From positions 1,447,001-1,511,000 of the forward strand of contig JARFIW010000668.1 in NCBI GenBank assembly GCA_036346225.1: a stretch of 64,000 nucleotides of DNA, given 5' to 3'. The notes under the pieces were generated by a model. The model was not told the origin of the DNA and searched no databases. It worked only from the letters and a program-made list of their open reading frames with translations. The DNA is from Platerodrilus igneus. Taxonomy: Eukaryota; Arthropoda; Insecta; Coleoptera; Lycidae. How positions within the stretch are numbered: position 1 is the stretch's first letter; each line of letters begins with the position of its first letter. The position numbers were made by a program, and so were the translations under genes. Below, piece after piece: positions 56,292-64,000 of this stretch.

Positions 56292-56840
56292 TGAATATCG
56301 GGGAAATAAGGGTATAAAATTGTAAAATAATAGAAGGGGACCGAACTGCATCTAACAAGATAAAGCAGCGGTTATGTTCAAGGATAACAAACATAGAAAC
56401 AAGAAGAAATCCGTTGAAAGTATTTGTGTGGAGCACAGCACAGCACGTCTATGAAATAGGGGCCGTAGGAAATCAAACAGACAAACGGTAGAAGCCTTCT
56501 GGAATGTTGTGCTTCAGAAATATGAGGACAAAGTTAATAACAAATAGGTTATAGAAACAGTAGGGGAATATGGATATCTGTGGAAAACAAAAAAAAAAAT
56601 AGAAGTAGAAGGGCAGGATACGTTCTATAGCATTTTTGGGGAATAATACTGAATATATTACAAGCAGAAATAGGATAATTGAGGTAGAGGTAGACCTAGA
56701 TCAGACTAGTGCACGCAGATAGTGATAGATTCAGACTGTGCAAATTTTAGGGAAATGTATAGGTTAGTTCTGAATAGCAAACAATGAGGGTACGCCTCTA
56801 ATCAATTCCGGGACTAAAGAGCTAATGATGATGATGATAA

Positions 56841-57690
56841 CAAATCTCAAAGATTATGACTAATTAAAATTTTACTCCAACCTGTCAGCTTATCCCAATA
56901 AGAAGCTGTCATAATTATCGATCGTTCCATACATTCTATTTTGCCAATAAATATATAATTCTTGCAGTCTATGTTGGTCTGAGTTCATTCTGCAAGCCAT
57001 TCCTAATAGTTGACCATTTGTACAACTCTACAATCTAGTATACGAATACTTTTGTTTATAGTGGCAAAAGATTTTATATCCGCTCTGTGGGTGTTTTCCC
57101 TGCCGAAACAGAAACATACCTACTAAAAATCCACTCTGGTGTTGAATTCAATATCCCTTGACCTTTATAGGTATCCCGCGACTTGCGTACCTTGACTAGG
57201 TCCTTCACCTCCGTCGCGAATTGGAAAAACATGGCTTACACGCAGTTTATTCTCTGATGTTGCGAGAATCGCAGCAAAGAGTATTGCAGGAACATTGCTC
57301 TGGATGTCTATATCGCTGTCACAAGATATCTTTATTGACACCCAGGCCTTGTACAAGCTTGTTTTCGTGATCTTTTAGAAATCTGTAAAACCTCTCTGCG
57401 TTCGACCGAAGACATTCTTTGACGGGTAGCAGGTTTATTTCAGCGTCAAGCTGAGCATTTTTAACAAACCCGGAAGCTCCGAAAACTCCCTTAGTGCCTT
57501 GTTCTTGATCACCTCGAGCTTAGGCATGTGCGTTTCCGCTGCGCTATCCTACACTCTTGACGCTAGTATACTAAGATATAGAAGCACACCTTTATATGAA
57601 CAGGGTAGTTTTCTAACTTTTACACATCTTCAAAACTAACCTGTACAAAAGCGCAAAATAGAAATTAACAGTTTTTATTTTTATTCCAGT
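56841..57690. other. Sequence with no recognised feature
   Basis: No coding region, terminal repeat or match to the other elements was found. Confidence 0.45.
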
Positions 57691-57694
57691 TAAA

Positions 57695-58510
57695 TTACGT
57701 AGTTTTGAATACCGGACAGCATTGAGCGATTTTGTCATTAAATCTGCTGATCTTCAGTACTAACATATTTAACTGAAATATCACCAGCTTGATATTGTTC
57801 ACGATTGTAATAGCAACAAATTTCGATATGCTTCGAGCTTTTGTGAAATTGAAGGTTTTTGTTAATTTTATAGCGTTAGTACTATCACAAAATGAAATAG
57901 ATACCTCGAGTTTTCTGTCGCTAATTTTACTATGCAAACGATGTAACCATATTAATTCTTTTGCACCTTCACCCGCTGCAACAAACTTCTCTGTGGTAGA
58001 TAATGCGACTGAGTTTTGCAACTTTGATTTCCACGAAACAGCATCACCTTTATAAAAAGACGCCTTACCATTGGTCGAACATCGATTTTTGTTATCTCCT
58101 GCATGCTTTGCATCATTGTAGTTACTCAAACCACTGTTATTATTAGAATGAAACAGACCAAACTCCATTGTTCGACGTAAATAACAGCGAATGCGCTTAA
58201 CTGCGATCCAATCAGATTCAGTTGCAGAATCCATTGATCGAGTAGTTTTTGTCACGGAGAATGCAATATCTGGATGTGTAGCGCACGCCAAATTAACAAA
58301 AATCCGACTGCTTGCCGCCACGGAATATTGCTCTTAAAAAGCGAATTGTTATTTCCGACATTAGCTTCAGTTGGAGTTTGTACAGACCTTGCATCAAGCA
58401 TTCCATAGGTATGTAACAGTTTGTGGATATATCCCAGCTAGTTTAGAAATATTCCGTTCTTTTCTGGTTTAATTTGCATTCTTAAGTACATATATAATGC
58501 ACCATCAACT
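57695..58510 (-). pseudogene. Ty1/copia-type RNase H relic
   Basis: The minus strand encodes, after a frame break near 58321, the C-terminal RNase H region of a copia-type polyprotein: ATHPDIAFSVTKTTRSMDSA, IRCYLRRTMEFGLFH, NRCSTNGKASFYKGDAVSWK, NSVALSTTEKFVAAGEGAKE and LIWLHRL. Just upstream, in another frame, LLHTYGMLDARSVQTPTEAN and YLRMQIKPEKNGIFLN match the segment linking RT to RNase H. The normal end block (KHIDIRYHF-like) has eroded to ARSISKFVAITI. RNase H degrades the RNA strand during replication. No LTRs, integrase or RT core are seen, so this is an isolated fragment. Confidence 0.85.
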
Positions 58511-59099
58511 GTAATTTCAAATTCAATTTGCAGTTTGTGGTGCATCAACGGGAGCGGAATTCCTGGTTAAGTGTGAGGTGCGAGGAGTGATGGCAGTCTG
58601 TCTTGAACACTTGAAGGAAGAGCACGGGCTGGCTCATCATGTACAATAGGCTACGTCGCGATAAGTATCTTGTTCGTGTGTCTAACAGTGAAACGATCTG
58701 GAGTTATAATATTAAGGTAATATCAGCCCGATTTACTATTGCTGCTGATTGTTTGTAGTATTACTTTTAACGTTACATACTGGATTTACGTGGCGTACTA
58801 TTAGCCGCCATACTGTATGGGTTGTGCTGTATTGTAGGAATTTCCTTAAAATTAAGATTAGGTTACGAGTTATAATGCTTTCAATACCTCTACACCTCTG
58901 GGAAAGAGCAGGAATGTTTATGTTTACAACTGAATAAATGTGCTAAGTTCACTTAATCCTTTATTTAGCAACTGACCGACTAGACCCGGGCAAAATTCAT
59001 CATTGATAAACCCAACCACGTGTGATAAAAGAAGAAGACATCAAGTTCTTTAAAGAAATTATCAATATTAGGCCGCAATGATCCAGCTTACTAATCCCT
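58511..59099. other. Sequence with no recognised feature
   Basis: No supported coding region or repeat match. Confidence 0.45.
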
Positions 59100-59870
59100 C
59101 TTCTACCGGATGTTCCAGAAGTATGGAAACGGTAAGATATTTTGCTTGGAACGCGTTTTCGGAAAAAAAGTCTCGAACAAAAGTTGTAGGAATTTTCGAC
59201 GCTCGATTGAATGATAACTTTGAATTTGACCTTGACCTTGTCCTTCAAGGTCATTTGATGGTCATCAGTATTAGGCGTCGCCGTGGATCAATGTAGTGAG
59301 CGTAAGACTACGCATCTCAAGGTCCTGGGTTCGAATCCCGACACGGCCGACTGCTTGAAAAATGTCTGGTAAGCATTTTTCACAAGCATTGCGCCCTCGT
59401 TCGGATGAGAGGATAAATGGAGGTCCCGTGTGTGAGTGTTGTCACGCACGTTAAAGATCCCTACCTTGCCTGGAACGGCAAGAGTTCGGCAAAATTCTAA
59501 ATTTCCAGGCAACAAATAAGCTCGCCTCCTGTCCAATGTAGTACCTTCGGGTGGAGCATTGGAAAATCACATGTAAGGTCAACTGTGTTTATTCAAATAG
59601 GAACCTCTACTTATTATTGCGGACTTGGAAAGAGCAGGAAATTTTACATTCAAATACAACCTTGGCCATGACCTTGACCATGAACTTCAACGTCACTCCA
59701 AAGTCAATGTTGTTCTTGCTAGGAGAACACTGAATAACTTCGAGACAATTAAATTTTTTAAAAAATGATAAGAACAAATGTTTTAGGATTTTTTCCTGGC
59801 TATTCAAGGGTGACCTTGGATTTGACCTTGACCTTGTTCTTCAAAGTCATTTCAAGGTCATCTTAATTTT
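59100..59870. repeat. Left inverted end array rich in aggtca half-sites
   Basis: Contains runs such as ttgaccttgaccttgtcctt and gaccttgaccttgttcttc. Excluding the SINE it pairs with 63480-64000 in reverse complement. Confidence 0.75.
59265..59576 (+). mobile_element. tRNA-related SINE, reference copy
   Basis: 312 bp flanked by a 5-bp duplication ggtca (59260-59264, 59577-59581). The head gccgtgg...cacggc (59279-59350) can form a tRNA-like acceptor stem. An A-box-like tggatcaatgtag lies at about 59284, and the B box ggttcgaatcc at 59328-59338 fits the RNA polymerase III consensus. No poly(A) tail is visible; the 3' end is gagcattggaaaatcacatg. The undisturbed target is visible in the opposite end array at about 63905, which supports the borders. 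Confidence 0.8.
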
Positions 59871-60840
59871 CTTAAATAAAACTCCTAAGTCTAAAGCGAA
59901 AATCCTGGCGAATAAAAGCAAGGACATATCACGGCTATTAAAGGAAAAGTCAGTCAAGGCTAGGCGAACGTTCCCGGCCAGTTAAGGCAAAGAGAGTAAA
60001 CTCGGTCAGTTAAGGCAATGCTAACAATCTTGGTTCAAATTGTTCTCCTAGCAGACGGACATAAAAATTTTCAATGGCGCTCCTAAAGCATCAGGTATAA
60101 TATTAGCGCAACTGTTGTCTTTTCTTTGTCTCAGATACTCCATATCTTTTGGTTTAGTATGCACGATTATTTTTAAGTAGCCGTAAAAGAAAAAATTAAG
60201 TAGAGTTAAATGAGGGATCTTAGCTAGCTGCTAAATAGTTCCTCTCCGTTCTATCCAATAATTATTAAGTTGAAATTTTAACAACTATTTCATGAATCAT
60301 TGAAACCATTTCCTTCTGCTGCGATTGACTTGAAATGGCAATTTGTTTGAACAAATAGTAACTCAAAATTAAACTACTGAACAATCTTTTCCATCATGTT
60401 TTGACAAAAACTGAGTGCAGAATCTCAATCTGCAACCGGAAACCCCCTGTACCGAATTTGGCGTAAATTGGTTGAGTTTTTGAAAATCTCAGCCAGTCCC
60501 GCTTACTGTCCTTTTAATTTCGCTGCATTTGCACCTCTAATATTTACTTGAGTATATTGATCTCGCAGGTTTGCTGTTTTTAGTACTTCTATTTTTGATA
60601 ATTGAAACAGTTACTTTCGCTGAATTTGCTTCTCTAACAGGATAGTTAGTAAGGTTAATTATTAATTCCTTCTTTTTAGGGTAGTTAGTAAGGTTAATTT
60701 TTTTTGCCGCCATTGCTGTTTTTTCAAAGACCTTTCTTGTTATTCTTTCTTTTTCTTTTTCCATAGCTACTCTAAAATTAATTAGGGAGAATTACTTTAT
60801 TAATGATGAGAGATTGGAGTGATAGATGTAGGTCGTATGA
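59871..60840. other. Internal non-coding part of the second mariner-type element
   Basis: No coding region. Near 60640-60700 the word agttagtaaggttaatt is repeated twice. Frames across it are low complexity. Confidence 0.45.
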
Positions 60841-61003
60841 CGAGTAGGCTTAACAGGCATTAGTAAGTCTACTGTCTCAAATACAATCAGGCGATTTGAA
60901 GAAACTGGAACTAATAAGAATCGTCCGAAATCTGGAAGGCCAAAGATTGAAACCTCAGATGAGCGGCAAATGGAAGTGGCCAAATCATTCATCGAAGACC
61001 CGC
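60841..61003 (+). pseudogene. Transposase N-terminal HTH part
   Basis: The frame from 60841 gives GISKSTVSNTIRRFEETGTN and RPKSGRPKIETSDERQ: a helix-turn-helix followed by the GRP linker of Tc1/mariner transposases. These bind the element ends. The part upstream is interrupted by stops. The frame is cut at 61004 by the insertion of a family 1 LTR, and the remainder of the protein lies on the other side at 62741-63480. Confidence 0.8.
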
Positions 61004-61007
61004 AATT

Positions 61008-62736
61008 TGTAACGGGCATTTTTGTAATTTAACCTTTTTACGCTATCCTCAATTCATATATACATTTCTACAAATTACTATTTTTATATTTGATATTTAT
61101 TAATTCCTTAGGCGAGAGCGTCGTATTAAAATAAGGAAATTCGCTGTTTGTATGAAGTAAATACGTCCGAATAGTTTTCATATTGTATGCAATTTAACTC
61201 GCGTGTATTAATTTTAAAAAGATAGATAAATTGAAGCTTGATTCTCATTAATAAATAAATTCCAACTTCTCGAAAACGATAAACAGCCTGTAATTAATTA
61301 TTAGATACGATTGTTACATTCACGTTTTAGAGGTTCCTTATGTTATTTGGCGAGGTAGATAACAGTGGATAAGCGATTATAATAGCGACGAGTTCTAAGT
61401 TCTGTTCTGTGTTCCGATGTATTACGTACGTTAAAAATACGGAACATGTGGCGGACTGTTTTTATTGCTTACGCGTGTCTTACTAATTGTTTTTAGTTGT
61501 TTGTCTTGTGAGATAAGTGTTTTTACGGAACATTTTTGACGGACGTACTTTAGTGATACACGTGCTTTACTCCTTGTGGTTTTCCTAGTTGCTTTGTCTT
61601 TTTGATTCTTTTTTTAAACGGTATGTGTGTGCAATCTAGTTTCGCGGTCCTTTTACTTTTCAAAGTAGCGCATACTTTGAATTATTTAAATACAGTGCTA
61701 CTGTAGTTTCTGAATTTTCTAACAACAAAGAACCTAAAATAGATCATTGCTTGAGCAAATTTCGTTATTTGCGAAACATAATAGATTACCGGTTTACTAA
61801 GGTATTGGCTGTAGTTTCTCACTGCTTTTGGGGATGTTTATGAAACTAATATACCTTTGGTCCCAGTTGCAATTAAACTAGTGCTTCAGAATATTTCGAA
61901 ATTGTGGTCTTAGGAAATAGAATTACCAAGAAATTTATCAACTACCTAGTTACGACGCGTGATAATGTCTGTTGCTAACACCAGTGAAATACGTAGGTGT
62001 GATTCGTGTAACGTGTGATAAGTTTCATCAACACTCTCACAGTCAAGGGTGAAGTGCTTCATTAGTGCAGGACATTGCTGAATCCCACACTTCCGTTGCA
62101 AGGAAGCGTTGCGGAAGGACTTTTTGGAAGTTGAACTATTTCTTACTTGTTATTGCTTTAAATATCTATCCGTTTGTTTTGCAATATTCTTCGTCGTTCT
62201 GATACCGTTTACAATAGGTTTGCCTGCTTTTGAGGAAAAAAAGTAAGAGAAAAAAAATAACGATCAATACTACTGAATTACTCATACCAATTGTGTTTTA
62301 TCTATTTATCTTTTGTCAACATTTAATCTGATTTATGTCTAATTGGTGTGTGAGGAAACGTTTCTGCTACTCCCCAATATTACCTCACTTTGTACTAAAG
62401 ATTTGTTATATTGCTTTTAACGTTGTTACATTATATAGATTATCTAAACAGTTTCTTTTTTTTTCATTCTACAAAGTACTGAATAATTTAGACTTTTCAT
62501 TACTTGTTTTCTTTATTTCAGGTTTGCAGGACTAATCTTTTTTATTGCAGGTTTGCTGTTCTAATTTCTTTTCTTGCAGGTACTGTTACTAACTCCTTAC
62601 CGCCGCATACATCATAGGTCAGTCTGCTTTCTACAACCCCCCCTACTCTCCGATTGAGCCGGGTCATTTCTTTGGCTTTCTTTGTGTTACGTAGCATAAA
62701 TTTGGCGCCCAACGTGGCTGCCACGAAAAACGTAAC
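61008..62736 (+). mobile_element. Solo LTR, family 1, copy 3, inside the transposase
   Basis: About 1.73 kb on the plus strand, starting TGTAACGGGCATTTTT and ending AACGTAAC. The 4-bp duplication aatt lies at 61004-61007 and 62737-62740, overlapping the expected terminal A. It is the reverse-oriented relative of copies 1 and 2, shorter by 120-300 bp. It splits the transposase between its HTH and catalytic parts. Its PBS is of another tRNA-Lys type than in copies 1 and 2. Confidence 0.85.
62703..62717 (+). promoter_or_regulatory. tRNA-Lys1,2-type primer-binding site inside LTR copy 3
   Basis: TGGCGCCCAACGTGG matches the first 15 bases of the tRNA-Lys1,2 PBS. It is followed by ctgccacgaaaaacgtaac, the same tail as in copies 1 and 2. 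Confidence 0.85.
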
Positions 62737-62740
62737 AATT

Positions 62741-63480
62741 TATCTATTAGAAAAGCCTTTCAATGGCTTCAAATTAGTCAGACGTCGATTATAAGCAATT
62801 TAGTGATCATTAAATTTCACCCCTACAAAATGAATCTTCATCAAGAATTAAATGAAGATGATTCAGACTCGCGATTGGAATTTTGTAAGAACATGATGGA
62901 AAAGATTGTTCAGAATCCAAAATTTTAATTGCTCATTGTTTTTCCAGGTGAATCAACCTTTCAACTCAATGGCGAAGTGAATCGTCACAATTGCAGATTT
63001 TGTAGCGATGAAACTCCTCATTGGTTGCGCGAACATCACACGCAGTATCCGCAAAGATTAAATGTTAGGGCAGTTATTTTTAGGGACCGAATAGTTGGAC
63101 CTTTTTTCATAGATGGGACTTTAGATGGTCCGAAGTATTTGGAATTATTGCAGGTGGAAATAGTATCAGCGATACAGGAGATAGCTGGCGAAGAATACGA
63201 TGAGGTTTGTTTTCAGTAAGATAACGCGCCTGCACATTTTCGGACAATTGTAAGGGACTATCTAAATGAACAGTTCAATAATCGTTGGATAGGTAGGAGA
63301 GGAACGATTGAGTGACCAGCCAGATCAGCTGATCTGAATCCACTGAACTTTTTCTTTTGGGGCTACATAAAGAATAAAATTTAAGTAACACAACCATGGG
63401 TTCTGGAAGATGTGAGACAAAGAATAGTGAATGTTTGCACTGATATAACAACTTAAATTATACAAAGTATTATTGAAATT
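62741..63480 (+). pseudogene. Transposase catalytic part, broken
   Basis: Continuation of the transposase after the LTR: HPYKMNLHQELNEDDSDSRL, EFCKNMMEKIVQNPKF, then a TAA at 62926-62928. The 62929-63219 frame contains the first catalytic site as VFPGESTF, where Gly replaces the Asp of the usual SDE motif. It continues with [22 protein letters not shown] and [12 protein letters not shown]. The second site reads FQ, stop, DNAPAHF, and the third block is SADLNPLNFFFWGYIKNKI. With a changed first Asp and several stops the enzyme is dead. Confidence 0.85.
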
Positions 63481-64000
63481 CAAAAAATTTAATGACTTCA
63501 AAGTTGTTCAGTGTTCCCACTGCAAAAACAATTTTTACCTTGGAATGTCGTTGAAGGTCATGCTCAAGGTCATCGTTAAGGTAATATTTGAATGTAAAAT
63601 TTCCTACTCTTTCCAAATACGCAATAAAAAGTAGGGGTTCCCATTTAAAAATCCTAGTTGACCTTAACAAGGTCAAAGTCAAGTCTAAGGTCACCATTAA
63701 ATAGCCAGGGAAAAATCCTGACACATTTGTTCTTATCATTTTTCAAAAAATTAACCGTCTCAAGGTTATTCAGTGTTCTCGTTGCAAAAACAACATTGAC
63801 TTTGGAATAACGTTGAAGGTCATGGTCAAGGTCATGCTTGAATGTTAACTTTCCTGCTTTTTCCAAATCTGCAATAAATAGTAAAGGTTCCCATTTGAAA
63901 AATATAGTTGACCTTCAAATGGCTTTGAATGACAAGGTCGATGTTGAATTCAAGGTCACCATTCAACCGAGCGTCAAAGTTCCTACAGTTTTTGTTGGAT
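63481..64000. repeat. Right inverted end array rich in aggtca half-sites, incomplete
   Basis: Two related blocks of about 270 bp (from about 63490 and about 63760) resemble each other directly and the left array inversely. Runs such as gaaggtcatgctcaaggtca and gaaggtcatggtcaaggtca occur. It is cut by the end of the window. Confidence 0.75.

Larger units (their letters stand above)
55346..56840 (+). mobile_element. LINE 3' region with second C-terminal block
   Basis: Continues the LINE, with the same order as 21640-22550. It contains gtccaaccagtttcaagac and gaaatatttt blocks and is interrupted at 55666-56291 by two SINEs. After that come the gaaataagggtataaaattg block and a degraded second C-terminal block (56390-56560). 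It ends with gatgatgatgat near 56830. Confidence 0.75.
59100..64000 (+). mobile_element. Second mariner-type element with long inverted end arrays (runs off the window)
   Basis: A Tc1/mariner-type transposase relic lies between long inverted end regions: about 59100-59870 on the left (excluding the SINE) and from about 63480 past the window end on the right. Blocks such as ttgtaggaattttcgacgct, gataagaacaaatgt and gaacactgaataac occur on the left and in reverse complement on the right. The element was hit by a SINE at 59265 and a family 1 LTR at 61008. The right terminus is outside the window, so total length and target duplication are unknown. Confidence 0.7.

Noticed and set aside
59277..59350. 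A tRNA gene
   Set aside because: Box B and acceptor pairing are good, but the anticodon arm is poor, and the same sequence recurs as the head of a 312-bp element with target duplications, so it is a SINE head.
59288..59536. 82-codon minus-strand frame resembling predicted insect proteins
   Set aside because: It is the antisense of the tRNA-related SINE.
1..64000. A CRISPR array or bacterial operon
   Set aside because: The repeats are minisatellites, LTRs and transposon ends; there are no regularly spaced direct repeats with unique spacers, and no prokaryotic gene arrangement.

Overview
This window looks like repeat-dense, strongly AT-rich chromatin from an insect genome. The element families point to an insect: an errantivirus-type Ty3/gypsy element with env, a Penelope-like element with a GIY-YIG domain, an R1-type LINE, an AREKS/rosa-like and another Tc1/mariner-type transposase, hAT-type and MITE-like elements, and a tRNA-related SINE. 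The order cannot be told from the sequence. I found no convincing host protein-coding gene, rRNA, functional tRNA or CRISPR. Every long reading frame I can interpret belongs to a mobile element, and nearly all are broken.

Layout: 2.15-6.14 kb holds two solo LTRs of one family (family 1, minus strand) with 4-bp target duplications. 7.0-8.4 kb is simple repeats and a triplicated 135-bp repeat. 8.4-21.3 kb is a chain of about 1.5-2.1 kb LTRs of a second family (family 2), joined by (TA)n tracts. The last of these leads into a scrambled gag-RT-protease remnant. 21.3-22.5 kb is a LINE 3' end. 23.55-24.51 kb is a hAT-like element with a solo LTR nested in it. 24.9-27.6 kb is a Penelope-like element between 180-bp inverted repeats and (TA)n tracts. 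28.2-29.5 kb is an R1-type LINE relic. 30.81-39.48 kb is a complete-length but decayed errantivirus-type provirus on the minus strand. 42.0-43.3 kb is a mariner-type element with both terminal inverted repeats. 43.5-44.3 kb is a LINE fragment holding a MITE. 44.6-45.4 kb is a GC-richer island ending in a decayed hammerhead ribozyme. 45.4-52.2 kb holds three more family 2 LTRs, two of them on the minus strand. 52.2-53.8 kb contains Penelope-type termini and a long palindrome. 53.8-56.8 kb is a LINE with two SINEs inside. 57.7-58.5 kb is a copia relic. 59.1-64.0 kb is a second mariner-type element with long inverted terminal arrays, split by a SINE and by a third family 1 LTR.

The most unusual theme is how primer-binding sites (PBS) relate to LTR ends. 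In both LTR families, units bounded by target duplications or (TA)n carry a tRNA-Lys PBS a few tens of bases inside the unit end, followed by a second LTR-end-like motif. In the coding copy the PBS module is repeated three times at an exact 40-bp period. Hammerhead ribozyme-like motifs occur at several places. Coordinates of LTR ends come from by-eye alignment of copies and are reliable to a few bases where a target duplication is stated.
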